The position numbers and the translations under genes were made by a program. The notes under the pieces were generated by a model. The model worked only from the letters and a program-made list of their open reading frames with translations. It searched no databases and had not been told where the DNA came from. 64,000 bases of DNA from Cyrtodaria siliqua (lineage: Eukaryota > Mollusca > Bivalvia > Adapedonta > Hiatellidae): NCBI GenBank assembly GCA_037043455.1, contig JAWPHD010004371.1:62001-126000 (forward strand). Reading direction: 5' to 3'. Positions 44,645 through 56,550 of the stretch are shown one piece after another (position 1 is the stretch's first letter; the number at the start of each line of letters is the position of its first letter).

Positions 44645-45565
44645 CAATACAACTATTCGTTTAACTGTATCACGTTATCGAAAGTCATAGTAAAGAGCGT
44701 AACACTGATTGATTTTTGTGTAATTTTATTTAAACATTATCTCTTTATTCCAGTTTGATGCAAGTTGACACACTGCGTTAACTTGTAAAAGAACAATGCA
44801 CATACCAAACAAAAGAATATTGACTGCAACAGAAAGTACAAAATGTATTCATTGTCATCTTGTGTTTAACGCATATTGCATGTTAGACATGTTGCAGAAC
44901 ATTTTAACATCATATTCAATTGTAGCAGATATTCTGACAATGCTGTACATATTCTAAGTTATCTTACTCCATAAACTAAAAAAAAATATATATAATTTAA
45001 TAATAATAATAATAATGCAATATGGGTACAATCACGACCTGCGTGTTCGTTAAGATAGAGATATAAAAAATACAAAAAATAAGAACTTATATACACAGAT
45101 AAATGAAAAGAAATGTAGAAGACTTTGGTTAAATCCCAATATTTCTGGCATCAAACAATCTAAACAACGTTCCTACATAGACATGTAACATTGAGCGAAG
45201 TAACTACTGATGGTCCGCCAGGAGAGCTTTTATTTGTGTCTGTGATCTTCCATATTATAAAAAAGCTTACACTTGAAGGTGTGTGGTAGTGTCCGCGGCT
45301 AAACCGTTCAGTTGTGCCGGTGTTATGATGTTTTTGGCCAATACTTTTGCATTTCTTCCCTGTGAAAATCGCTTTGTAAAGTATCGTCTACAAAAATATT
45401 TCGTTTTGATTTAGCCATCATACACAGTGACTACAAAATCAAGATGGTGTTAGTGTATGTTGTGGTCGATGTTATAATAATCGTGCCCGTGATGCAAAGA
45501 TATTTTGGAGATTGTATTTTAAAGACTGTTATATCGAAAACACAATAAACACATGTCATTACGAG
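44645..45565. other. Stretch without a gene; short (AAT)n run
   Basis: A run of TAA units lies near 44999-45016. Nothing else was recognised. Confidence 0.4.
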
Positions 45566-45570
45566 GTCCC

Positions 45571-46165
45571 TACCTTAATTCCATCAACCGATGGGAAAGC
45601 TTATATTAACATGATTTTATAACGGATATTTCGACAAAAAGATGATATATAGGGTCCTATAGAAACCACAGCGTCCGAACGCATTGGCATCGTAGGTCCG
45701 CACTGTACTGCAAACAAGGACTTGAAACTACAATGAAAGAGACAAAAAACAACAGAAAGGGTGGTGAAGACAGGGTTACCAACTTGGAACGGTCAGTAGG
45801 CAATAAGACCTACTGGTTAGCTTGTATCGATTTTATATGCGCACAATCCTCGCTATTATCCTGTCTTCAGCGCCCAAATAGACAAGACAGTGTAAATAAA
45901 ACTACATGGAACCATGGAACAAAACACAACAGAAAGGGTGGTGAAGACAGGGTTACCGACTTGGAACGGTCAGTACGCAATAAGGCCTACTGGTTAGCTT
46001 GAATCAATTTTATATACGCACAAACATGTTTGAAAGCATTTTTTATTTAAAAAATGAGGCAACCTGTCTAAAATTACCTATTAAATGTTTTAATTTTACA
46101 AAATGCAAATTGTTTAAGCCGAAATTAAGGTTTTTAATTTCATACCAGAGCCAACACCGTTTTCT
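45571..46165 (+). repeat. Dispersed repeat shared with 60708-60920, with an insertion
   Basis: CCTTAATTCCATCAACCGAT, TTTATAACGGATATTTCGAC and ATTAAATGTTTTAATTTTACA match 60708-60880. Here the block 45657-46022 is inserted. Confidence 0.7.
45657..46022 (+). repeat. Inserted repeat with internal 180-bp direct duplication
   Basis: AACAGAAAGGGTGGTGAAGA, CAGGGTTACC and ACTTGGAACGGTCAGTA followed by a TACTGGTTAGCTTG box occur at 45746-45843 and again at 45926-46022. A related copy is at 47400-47620. The CTTGGAACGGTCAGT word is shared with the Penelope-like tail, so it may be a derived relative. Confidence 0.7.
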
Positions 46166-46169
46166 ATGA

Positions 46170-47035
46170 AAGTTAATACTCGGACCACGTAATGTGTTTA
46201 TAAGCGAGTATATTATGAATACACAAGTACACGTGTCTTGATAGTTTACTGGCAAGCACGCTAGTACCAGAGTTCCAGTTTGGGTACGATTTTTCAAACA
46301 TATAATTGATGTTATTTGTGTCGCCTCAATATATTTTATATTTATGATACCTTTTAATAGCCCTATTGGCGATATTTTCTTCGCTGAAGCGATCTGTTTT
46401 ATTATGTTATACTTGTAGCAGTACAGTCATGTTATCATATTTTGAATTGCTTGTTTTTTTTCACGGTTTCAGTAAGGACGGATAATACCACAGTATTTTT
46501 CCTCCTCTGATGACTCCCTTCAAACCATTCAAAAAAAAAGGCAAATGTTGTTTTTATTTTTGTTTGGGTGGGAGTGGTGTAAGGGGGAGTGGGGTGAAGA
46601 TACATTTCGGAACATGTATTTCCTACTAAGATAGTGAAAGTATACGCACATGCGTTTGCTTGTATTCTTGTTTTTATTTAATTTCACGAACTAAGACTAG
46701 TTTAATTAAAACATGAGTTTGTTAGAGAGAGTACCATTTTCACTTCATCTGTTGTTTTTTTCTTCATAACATAGTTTCATATTTCCACAACATTTACTTG
46801 AAAGCACGTTATCCTGTGAACTTTTATTTGGAACATTGATCAGGGCATTCACTCGTGAGTATGTATAGTTTTTTCGTAAAATCAAACAGTTTGTTGTGTG
46901 ATTCCCTTTAAATCCATATGTTGTTAAACGATCAGCGGATCAATATACACGTAATATGAATGCAAATTCTATAATATGTTTACTGTCAAAGATAATTTTA
47001 TGTGGGTGGTCCCAGTTTTCAGATCTTATATGTCT
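46170..47035. other. Stretch without a recognised feature
   Basis: A G-rich patch (GGGTGGGAGTGGTGTAAGGG) lies near 46566. No protein was found. Confidence 0.4.
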
Positions 47036-47039
47036 CAGA

Positions 47040-47290
47040 TTTTTAATAACAATAATCTACCTCGCCTGTGGAGCAATCGTCCTTTAGGAAATAAATCCAT
47101 AGGATATTCTCAGACGGTTTTGTCTGGTTATTGTAAGGAATTCATTAAACGAAATTTAAATTGTATAATTAAGTAGGGATTGATGTGACATTGAGGGGAT
47201 CAAAACTGTTTTTCCATTGAACTCTGCAATACAAAGTTTTGCTTTTGATCGATTTGACATCCACATGACTTATCCAAGAGTATTGCTAGA
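47040..47290 (+). repeat. Segmental repeat block Z, copy III
   Basis: CTCGCCTGTGGAGCAATCG, ATAGGATATTCTCAGACGG, GTAGGGATTGATGTGACATT and ACTCTGCAATACAAAG match 34680-34915 and 39240-39470. A further Z-like block is at 62310-62430. Confidence 0.75.
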
Positions 47291-47399
47291 CATGAATTGC
47301 AAAGCAGAAAATGGTCGCATAAGAAACGTTAACATGCGGAAAGAGCTTCGACCATGTCCTTCCAGTTTTCAGTTAAGACTATATTATTGCTTTTCTAGT

Positions 47400-47620
47400 T
47401 GTATTGAACAAAAATAATAAAAATAGAAATCCTATAGAAATCACAACTGCCAAACGCAGTGGCATCGTAGGGCCACACTTCACCAGAAACAAAGAGGAAA
47501 TTAAACTTATATTTACAAGACAATACATAAAGAGCGGAGTTTGTTACCGACTTGGAACGGCCAGTAGGCAATATGGCCCACTGGTTAGTTTAAATCGATT
47601 GCATGCTTACACAAGCTAGA
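47400..47620 (+). repeat. Relative of the 45657-46022 repeat
   Basis: AGTGGCATCGTAGGGCCACAC and GACTTGGAACGGCCAGTAGG with CACTGGTTAG match the repeat at 45657 in order. Confidence 0.65.
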
Positions 47621-47817
47621 TGTTATCTTGCCGATATAAACCGTATTTCTCAACGGCTGTAATAGATTAGCGTTAACACATTTTATAGCTAGAATGGTTA
47701 AATGTCAAATAATGTGAAATTAACAACATTACTTGATTAAAGTATTTACAACGAAAGGAAGAATGTTGTTAAAATAAATTAATGTGTATGTGAATATAAG
47801 CCGTATTTGTCTTTGCT

Positions 47818-48180
47818 TTTGCGGCCTTTTTTGACACTGACCGTTCCAATGCGGTAGCCCTATTGTCAACCATTTTTAATTTGTGTTTTTGACGTCATAT
47901 ACATGTAGTACTACTACTACTATTACTACTACTACTACTAATAATAATAATAATAAATTCTTTATTTAAGGAAGGTTAACACATTATGACATAATATCAA
48001 GAAATAAAAATCATATTTTCAATGCGGCCTTCTGTACATAAATTAACAAACATTTAGTATTTGCCTTTATTCCTTATTAACATTACCATTCATCTTTGCC
48101 GTTGTGCGTGTTTTCGGGTGTACTATGTTCTATGAAAGCTGCAATTCCTGTTCGACTAGTATACTTATTTTTATCACATA
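47818..48180 (+). mobile_element. Penelope-like tail fragment (copy P7) with microsatellite insertion
   Basis: TTGACACTGACCGTTCCAATG, GCGGTAGCCCTATTGTCAACC and TTTGACGTCATATAC match copy P4. An (ACT)n/(AAT)n run at 47907-47957 and about 100 further bases are inserted. The tail then resumes with GTGCGTGTTTTCGGG and GAAAGCTGCAATTCCTGTTCG. Confidence 0.8.
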
Positions 48181-48331
48181 ACATGCGGTGTGGGAGTATA
48201 ATAACACCATTCAATATGTTCGATATTCCACTAGTGGCATAACATAACGTTAATGACGTCATTGACGTCACGTTAATGTACGTTTTCTGACGTAATGTGA
48301 CGGTATAAGTATATGTGATAAATATAATCTA

Positions 48332-48431
48332 ACATTCGTTCTCATTCATTATTGAATTTATTAAACGAGTTGGCAAAATGATATAAAGCGAGGCTCGTTT
48401 AATAAATTCAATAATGAATGAGCACTAATGT
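48332..48431. repeat. Foldback palindrome with 38-bp arms
   Basis: The arms at 48332-48369 and 48394-48431 are inverted copies with two mismatches in 38 positions, around a 24-bp loop. Inner arms read TTTATTAAACGAG and CTCGTTTAATAAA. Confidence 0.9.
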
Positions 48432-48624
48432 AAGATCCTCTATTTATTATATGTTGGCATTTAAATAAGATAACGTACTTATGATACTTTACTTTAAACA
48501 TATTACTTAACATCGATTGCGAAATAAGTTATTGCAACTTAGATTAATCACTCTAGATGGCTTCCTGGATAGAACCAGTACTAAGCAATGTGGATTAATT
48601 ATCTTGCAAAAGGATAAATAACGT

Positions 48625-48695
48625 GTCATTGGGGAGGATCGAACCCATGACCTCTCGATCTGGAGTTCGGCGCTCTACCGCTGTACCACACACTT
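48625..48695 (-). tRNA. tRNA-like sequence (pseudogene or SINE head)
   Basis: The minus strand reads TACAGCGGTAGAGCGCC (box A and D-arm) and GGGTTCGATCCTCCCC (a well-paired T-arm with box B). A loop CTCCAGA would give anticodon CCA, but the anticodon stem has several mismatches and the acceptor stem is not clear. The T-arm is good enough that a diverged tRNA is possible. I favour a pseudogene or SINE. Confidence 0.45.
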
Positions 48696-48699
48696 ATGA

Positions 48700-50540
48700 T
48701 ACATATGGTAGGTGTAGATAACAAGCCTTTACTTCTCCGTAATAACCTCATGTGATGTTATATTTCCCATTGATTAAGATTAACAAAGCACGTATTGACG
48801 AGCACTGTGACACGTCACCTAAAATCACCGGCATGCAGTAGCTCTGCCACAAGGACCATGTTTCATATATGTCATCAAATGTTAACCGGTTTGTTCCATT
48901 CTTATTGTGCTAAATTAAGATGTCGGCATATTCAACACCTTCCGATAATGTGGCAAAACATATAAATACAAAATCAATAAAGTAACGTGACTTTACCTCC
49001 GGTTAAGACATGTAAGTTCTTAATGAGGCAGTGACCTCACAGGGAGCAGATATTTTATTTTCTATCAGACATGCCATAATCAGGGAATCGCTGAGCTACT
49101 GAGGTTTTTATTGTGTTTACAATACCATATGTACCACCATATCTGCCAAGCTTTCGAATACTTCTTTGTTAACTCAGGTAACGCACTCCGGCTGGTGACC
49201 CTAAAGCTGAACACGCCTTTGTTCGATTTTACACTGGATAATGTTCATGTTCTATAGCTATTTAACTTACCTGGGGGTGGGGAGCGGGGTGCGGGGGGGT
49301 GTGTAATTAAGGATGATATAACATGCCAGACAAATTACATGTACGCTTTTAATTGAAATACAGTCTGCTCTAATATATAGCTGTTTCATACATGATTCAT
49401 GATATACTGTGAACACAAACGTGCCTATTGTATTTAACCTTATTCACGAGAGTGTAGCCAAGCAATTTTCATACATGAGACTATAAACGCCATAATTATT
49501 CTGCATCGAAAGAGTGTTCATTTTGTTCATCCATATACATCAGGTCTAATGTTACGAGTACGTTCGTGTCCTGTCTAATGTTTGTTCTGCGGTTTGGTGT
49601 GATAATAATGCAGTTATATTGATGATCGTCACCACTAATTATAGTGGCGCACACAATGTTGTTGTCAAACCGAGATCACGTATAAAAGCGTTTATCAGTT
49701 TGAAACTCATCACTGACATTTCAAATATTGCAAGGATAAATGTCTCACTATATATTTAGAATGTTGGCCATTTTCAAATTTAAATTCGTTTTTAGTGGTG
49801 ACATTCACCTCACTATTCGGACTTTCACTCCAGAGTTTGGACAAGCATTCACACTAATGTTCAACACTCTTAATGCAGTCATATTTTGGAGTTGGTTTAG
49901 CCGCAAGACTCATCCCTTATAGTCACGTGCACGAAAGATAACTTTGAAGTCCGACCGATTAATGGTTTATTACAGACATTGTAACATGGCACTGTGTCAG
50001 TAACATCTGTCATGACATCAATGTTAACGGCATACATGTACTATTGGATCAGATGTCAACAATGGGAATATGTTTGTGTCCGGCCTGTAACGCTGAAGGG
50101 ATTATACTGTTATTTGTCCGAACAGTTTGTCGAAGTGTAGCGAATAATATGTCAGTATCCATAATTACAATTTAAACACTGTGGTCATTCACTTCCCAAC
50201 TGCGTATTTTCAGGCTTCGTCCCTGAACTAGAGGACGGGAGTTGATACTATTTTACAAAATAGTTTCTGTCAGCATGATTATAGGGCTCGACCAAACACT
50301 CTTTCCAATTATAAGGTCGACGTGAGACTGGAGGTCAAAGCTCAACATTTGGCATAATCTTGTTCGGTAGTGGGATGGACCAAGGAAATGGAAATGTCTC
50401 TCAATCCCGCGTGCTGTTGTCGCTTCTATTAGTTCGGTGTCCAACGATAACCATGCATTTTTGAATATTTCGTATATTTTTTTCCAGAAGTGCATATTTT
50501 GGATCAATGTAGATGCACTTGTACAATACATACGGAACAA
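48700..50540. other. Stretch without a supportable gene
   Basis: A TATAAAAG box at about 49681 precedes a 60-codon open frame at 49740-49922, which I do not recognise. A G-rich patch lies at 49271-49301. Nothing is firm. Confidence 0.35.
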
Positions 50541-50561
50541 CAATAAATAAATACTAAAAGG

Positions 50562-50690
50562 TTATCCCTTGGAAGCAACAAACACTAAAAGAGAGAAAAG
50601 TAGCAGACTCGGTTTTATTGAGTCTGTTCGTGAGAGGTATTTATAAGATGCAACACCTCACGCCTCCTAGCACCGGCTTAAGCGATATTC
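50562..50690 (+). repeat. Dispersed repeat, uninterrupted counterpart of the Polinton target
   Basis: CCCTTGGAAGCA, CTCGGTTTTATTGAGTCTGT, GAGGTA at 50634-50639 and GATGCAACACCTCACGCCTCC run without a break. The same sequence at 23267-23342 and 28868-28930 is split by the Polinton. Confidence 0.8.
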
Positions 50691-50694
50691 TACT

Positions 50695-52350
50695 TTAAAG
50701 CAACAAATAATGGGTTTGATGATCCCAGAGGACCAGTAAATAATAACACCACTGATTTGTAGTCGGGGCGACAATATTATTCTGCCCATGCTGCGGTGTA
50801 GATGGTAGGCTTGCGCTGATGAAATCATAGCATTAACCCGACATTTACTTTTTGAGGGTGAATAAACTTGTGACGTTTCATTAACTTCACACAACTTGAA
50901 TGCACATATATTGTATCCATGTTGAACTCATTTGCCAGAATTTAACTCAGTTTAAACTTGTTGAGACTTTTTTTAATGATGAAAAACGATTTTAAAGTTG
51001 ATCAATATAGCAACAAAACGAATCTCATTGTGTTTGTTAGGACACATCTCGCAATTAGTTAATTACAATCGTTAGCTTCATGAACAATACGGTATTTTAC
51101 GACAATCCGTTAATGGGAAATATAGAATTACAATAATGCAAGCTGGTATTGTACGCAATAGGTTAAAGTAACTAACCCTTCCAAATAACAGTAAAATTAC
51201 ACTGCAAACCCGTGTATCAAAGCTTAAATGTTTATTCATGGGATCTTAAAATGAATTATGAGTTCCTTATTCTTATTATAATTCGACGCTTCAGTTTGGG
51301 GTTTGGCCTGACTGGTTAAAACTATTTATATTGTGCCTATAGAGATTGGATTCTCCAAAAATGTATTGAGTCTAAGTAAAATGTATACCTCGTCGTCGGT
51401 AGGTTTAGAAACGGTGTACATAATTATGTGTTAACGTTTGTCAGTATCGTTCACAAACAATAGGGTTGACACTTTGAAATAAAAATCACTTCAACATCTT
51501 ATTTTTACTCGTGTTCAGATGTGTTTTAGTATTTGGTAAGTAAATCGAATACTAAATAATTTCAAGGAGGATGTATCAGTATTTATCTAGGAATGTGAAA
51601 ACTGTATGTTCTTAGCAAATACAGTAGTTTACATCTGATGTTTTACTTGATATTTCGGCAGAAACAACTGTATGCAAAATAGCTTGTATGCATACTCATG
51701 AAAAAACACACCCTATATAACTTGTCTTTTACACTAACGCAATGTAATTTAAAATAATTAATTGTTCGGTATAAAAGTCCGTCTCTTAAAGAGGCTACAT
51801 AAAGTGTGTTTTCTATTAAACATCGATCCATCACTTCATCATGTTGTCAAATAAGGTCGATAGATAGTTGAAAACAAGAAGACATGTCGTAATCCTTTTA
51901 CCGTGTTTATTACTACTCCAAGTTACATTAAGATGTTCATTGATTTATACAATATCGATATATCGGACGTGACAACCTGCACTCAATCCAAACATTCCAG
52001 AATACGTTGTCAGTATGTCAAACGTCATTTATTTCAAGTAAGTTAACAAATCTTAATGAAGACACAACTGCGTTCAAGAAACCCCAAATAAATACAAAAT
52101 GAACGCAGAACGAACGAAGAATGTACGATGTACAATTTATATATTGAATACAAATGCTGAGTGCATTTTTATAAACGCAAAGTGAACGATGAAAGCATTT
52201 TTTAAAACAAAATGATATTTATATTAAACCAACAACACCTATCTGGATCAGAATAAAAAGCTATGGGAGTACGTTTGCATTATATAAAAGCATATGACTT
52301 CACTTCTAAAACATAGGCAAACTGTCTGAATCCTTTGTAACCTCAATTCT
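50695..52350. other. Stretch without a recognised feature
   Basis: No protein, tandem repeat or inverted repeat was noted beyond AT-rich sequence. Confidence 0.35.
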
Positions 52351-52354
52351 TAAT

Positions 52355-52560
52355 TACCCATGTGCAGTACATGTTATGAGGGAACACCAACTCTAAACGA
52401 GGAACTGTCGATTCTTACGGATGGCGGGAGGTGTACAATACTGGTTCTACCCAGGGAAAGTGGGTGGTCTGACTCCACCACAAACATCAACCGTCATATA
52501 ACCTTCTATTTGTTGAAAGTGATGTAAAATACCATACAAACAAACAAACCAACTCTAAAC
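52355..52560 (-). mobile_element. SINE-like dispersed repeat, minus-strand copy
   Basis: The complement of ACGGATGGCGGGAGGTGTAC, ACTGGTTCTACCCAGGGAAA and GACTCCACCACAAAC matches 43555-43665. An ACAAACAAACAAACC run at 52535-52550 looks like its short-repeat tail. Confidence 0.55.
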
Positions 52561-52729
52561 AGAGTAAATATATTAACAGTTCTGCAACGAGGTTCTAAAT
52601 GTGATGTTAGATCAGCTAGATACATTTATACATATACTGTAGTTAATAGTAGGTAAAACAGTTGAACTGGAAATATAACAATCAAAGAATACACTTAATT
52701 AACACACTCATTAAAACAAACAACAAATA

Positions 52730-53130
52730 AGATGCACGTGTATGTAACAACACAAACACAAATAGGGCTACCACCTTGTAACGGTCAGTGTCGTAAAGGC
52801 TGCTGGGTGTCTGAAGAGGAGGAGGTAGTGTTAAACCAGGTTCTTAGGTGCATCAAGCATCCCCCTTCCCTTAATGTCATCCCAATAAAACGGGACATTT
52901 AAAACAAAGAAATCCCGGCCAGGCTATATTTTCTATACAAAAAACACAAAAGCATAGAAAGCCACAATGTAAGTACTCAATAGCTTGACAGAAGTCAGAG
53001 CAACAAAACAAATCATTCATGGACTAAGACTAAATATATAGCGTCACCTTCCTTTGGAGATTAACGTAGACGTCATCATAGGCTCCACAATCTGTTCGGT
53101 CGTCTGGGCACTGGTTTAAACTGTTAAATA
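52730..53130 (-). mobile_element. Penelope-like tail fragment (copy P8)
   Basis: On the plus strand: ATAGGGCTACCACCTTGTAAC, TTAAACCAGGTTCTTAGGTG, CCAATAAAACGGGACATTT, GAAAGCCACAATGTAAGTACT and GACGTCATCATAGGCTCCAC in the usual order. Confidence 0.8.
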
Positions 53131-53469
53131 CCGAAACCTGCGTTTGTAGTCTATCAAACAAAGTACACTGGGTCTCCAATGTTAAGACATTGCTTTTTGG
53201 TCACGGGCATGGATATGTATGTGAGAATCTAGCAAGTGTTAACGCCGTAATAATTTTGAAGAGAAATTAAAGGTACGGCATATAGTCAGTTGTATTAAAC
53301 AAATAGAAATCGGATATTATTTTAATATAAAAAAAAAAGTTAAAGTAAACATCGTTTATAAAACATGTTTAGATATTTCTAAATACCGAAAATATAGAAG
53401 TGTCATGACACAGATACGCCTATCATCACACAGGCTGCGAATTGAGACGTGAATATATAGACGCAATAT

Positions 53470-53640
53470 AATTAATAGATACACAATGAAGTGTCAGTTA
53501 TTTACCACTGAAGATATTGAAGACGAGCATCATTTTGTTTTGATAAGTAACACTCATAATTAAATACCAAATAAGTATGTGCAACGACGCTTTATAAGAA
53601 ATCCACCTGCTTTCAAATGTATTAAAATTGTACAGTCGCA
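53470..53640 (+). pseudogene. LINE C-terminal Cys/His fragment
   Basis: The plus strand reads CQLFTTEDIEDEHHFVLIS, a stop, then NKYVQRRFIRNPPAFKCIK and IVQSQDVK. The C...EDEHHFVL pattern followed by KY and a basic/Pro segment parallels the C-terminal end of LINE-B (10535-10660). It is cut off by the Penelope-like element that starts at about 53641. Confidence 0.6.
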
Positions 53641-54995
53641 AGATGTTAAATAAGTTATTAAAACTGCCTACCATGTACTGGAGTTCTAAATTACATAAAA
53701 ATCCGTATAAGGCTCGCTTTATTTCGAATTCAAGTGCATGCACCACACCAAACATCTCCAAACTTTTAACTTCTTGTCTTACTGCCGTTAAAGTTCATGT
53801 TAAACTATACTGTGATAAAACTTATGAAAACTCTGGGATTAATTTATTTTGGTCTATAAAATATTCAGGAGACGTTCTTGATAACATTTTCAATAAAGGT
53901 CAAGTTTCATCAATAAGCACTTATGAATTATCTACACTATATACAACATTACCACATCACCTTATTAAAGACAAGCTAATTTCTCTTATTAAAAAAACAT
54001 TCGCTAGAGAAAATACTACATGTTTGGCATGTAATAATATTAAAGCGTTTTTTACTAACGGCAGTTTAGACAATTTTACTATGTGGACTGGCTATGAAGT
54101 TTGTGAAGCACTCATCTTCCTATTAGATAATATTTTCGTCAGGTATGAAACCACCGTTTATAGACAAAGTGTTGGTATCCCTATGGGTATGAACTGTGCA
54201 CCACTTGTCGCAGATTTGTTTTTATTTCGCTGTGAAAGAGATTTCATGTTGAGTCTTTCACCAGATACCCAGGCAGATGTTATTGAAGCCTTTAATGACA
54301 CCTCTCGGTATCTAGATGACATATTAAACATTGGAAACACTTTCTTTCCAACTATGTTAGTAATATTTATCCTAAAGAACTTCAGCTTAACAAAGCCAAT
54401 ATATCTGATAATTCTTGATTTAGATCTTCTCGATTGAAAATGGTGAAATAATTAGCAAAATCTATGACAAGAGAGATGATTTTAATTTTGACATTGTTAA
54501 TTATCCCCACTTTGACGAGGATGTTCCACGCGCAACTTCTTATGGGGTGTATGCCTCTCAAATTATTCGTTTTTCGAGAGCTTTACACGAGTTGAGGACT
54601 TTAATATTCGTAATCTTTGTATAACTAAAAAGCTACTCAATCCAGGTTACCGTTACCATAAACTTCGTAAAACCTTTGCAAAATGTTATTATCGTAACCC
54701 TGATCTTCTTTCCAAATATAAAAGTAATTTAAGGACTCTTCTGCGACAAGGACTATCACAACCTGACTTCTATGGTGGTGTGATGTATAAACTTCGTAAG
54801 ATTCTTGGTCATGATCACTTTCATACTATCTTTGTTAAACTTGTTAAAAAGTCTATCAAAAGAGGTTATGACCATATCATTTTGCAACGTACTGTATGCT
54901 TGGTGGTGGACCCTTTTACAGTTCGCCACTATGCTTTCCTCTTTAATTGTACGATGACCGGACAGGCTGTGAAGCCTATGATGGCGCCTACCTAA
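53641..54995 (+). pseudogene. Penelope-like reverse transcriptase (copy P9)
   Basis: The longest open frame in the window covers 53628-54437. Motifs: WSSKLHKNPYKARFISNSS near 53686; TYELSTLYTTLP near 53919-53955, where the catalytic Asp of motif A appears replaced by Glu (compare CDFSTLYT at 59210-59231); VGIPMGMNCAPLVADLFLF near 54172-54228 (motif B); SRYLDDILNI at 54303-54332, with YLDD at 54309-54320. A frameshift near 54352 leads into DKRDDFNFDIVNYPHFDEDV near 54470-54530. A second near 54595 leads into YHKLRKTFAKCYYRNPDLLS and QGLSQPDFYGGVMYKLRK near 54748-54800, ending at TAA 54993-54995. It is broken but recent-looking. Confidence 0.75.
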
Positions 54996-55494
54996 AGCCC
55001 ATTGGAACGGTGGCGTTTGATGTTTGTCTATGATCTTTCTTGTCGTGCCCTTAATGGTTTATTCTCTTGTTGCTCTGGCTGCTGCCAAGTCATTGAGTAC
55101 CTTCATTGTGGCTTTCTGGGCTATTGTTTTTTGTATTATATTTACACGAGCATATTTGTGTTTTACGTATATTGCCTACTGATGCTGCCTTGTTGGTTAG
55201 AGATTAGATCATGGCGGGGATTTCTTTATTTACACTGTCCTGTTTTATTGGGATGACAGTAGTGTAAGTGTGAGGTTTGGTGAACCCTAGAACCGGTATA
55301 AACCCCCAGTGGCCTACTTTGCCACTGACCGTTCAAATGCGGTAGCCCTATCGTCAATCCTTTTGTGTTTGTGATGTCGTTTGCCTTTATTACTTCTTTT
55401 GCCTTCTTGTTTGTCTGATTGCGTGTTTGTTTCCGTGTTTTATGGTTGAATGTCCTCCTTGAATGCTACTTTCCCTTTCAAATCTGTTTATATT
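53641..55494 (+). mobile_element. Penelope-like element, best-preserved copy (P9)
   Basis: A reverse-transcriptase region (53641-54995) is followed by a roughly 500-bp untranslated tail ending GAATGCTACTTTCCCTTTC. No GIY-YIG endonuclease follows the reverse transcriptase, and the N-terminal part is missing, so whether the family carries an N-terminal endonuclease cannot be told. The next copy follows head to tail. Assignment to Penelope-like elements is by resemblance of the RT; LINE and LTR types fit less well. Confidence 0.7.
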
Positions 55495-55499
55495 TCTTT

Positions 55500-56372
55500 A
55501 AAAATATATTCAATCAGGGTTACCGTTACCATAAACTTCGTAAAACCTTTGCAAAATGTTTTTATCGTAACCCTGATCTTCTTTCCAAATATAAAAGTAA
55601 TTTAAGGGCTCTTCTGCGACAAGGACTATCACAACCTGACTTCTATGGTGATGTGATTTATAAACGTCGTAAGATTCTTGGTCATAATCACTTTCATACT
55701 ATCTTTGTTCAACTTGTTAAAAAGTTTATCAAAAGAGGTTATGACCATATCATTTTGCAACGTACTGCATGCTTGGTGGTGGACCCTTTTACAGTTCACC
55801 ACTATGCTTTCCTCCTTAATTGTACGATGAACAAACAGGCTGTGGACCCTCTGATGACGCTTACCTGAAGCCAAATTGGACGGTGGCGTTTGATGTTTGT
55901 CTATGATCTTTCTTGTCGTGCCCTTAATGGTTTATTCTCTTGTTTCTCTGGCTTCTGCCAAGTCATTGAGTACCTTCATTGTGGCTTTCTAGGCTATTGT
56001 TTTTTGTATTATATTTACACGAGCATATTTGTGTTTGACTTATATTGCCTATTGATGCTGCCTTGTTGGTTAGAGGTTAGATCATGACGGGCATTTTTTT
56101 ATTTACACTATCCTGTTTTAATGGGATGACAGTAGGGTACGTGTGAGGTTTGGTGCACCCTAGAACCGGTATAAACCCCCAGTGGCCTACTTTGCCACTG
56201 ATCGTTCCAAGGCGGTAGCCCTATTGACAACCCTTTTGTGTTTGTGATGTCGTTTACATTTGTTATTACATTTGCCTTCTTGTTTGTCTGTTTGCGTGTT
56301 TGTTTCTGTGTTTTGTGGTTGACTGTCCTCCTTGAATGCTACTTTCCCTGTCCAACCGTTTCATATTTCTTG
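55500..56372 (+). mobile_element. Penelope-like element, head-to-tail second copy (P10)
   Basis: It starts inside the coding C-terminus (QGYRYHKLRKTFAKCFYRN near 55515) only about 10-20 bases after the tail of P9. It runs to a stop at TGA 55866-55868, and continues with the full tail to GCTACTTTCCCTGTCC near 56350. Such partial tandem copies are typical of Penelope-like elements. Confidence 0.85.
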
Positions 56373-56464
56373 TAACATTATATACTAACTGCTCTTAAAT
56401 TAAGAAATAATACGGTTCAATATTTAAAATTGGAGTAAATTGATTGATATTTTCTGACTATATC

Positions 56465-56550
56465 ACATTGTATTTATTGTAAACATGTTGTAGACGAGTA
56501 AATATATAGTTATTTATTGTAATCGTGTTGTAGACCAGGAAATATATAGT
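56465..56550 (+). repeat. Small tandem duplication of about 43 bp
   Basis: TATTTATTGTAAACATGTTGTAG with ATATATAGT is followed by TATTTATTGTAATCGTGTTGTAG with ATATATAGT. Confidence 0.75.

Noticed and set aside
45733..46002. 89-codon frame with two similar basic segments
   Set aside because: The internal similarity comes from a 180-bp DNA duplication inside a repeat, not from a protein family.
49681..49922. TATAAAAG box followed by a 60-codon open frame as a promoter and gene
   Set aside because: The peptide is unrecognised and TATA-like words are common in AT-rich DNA, so nothing else supports it.
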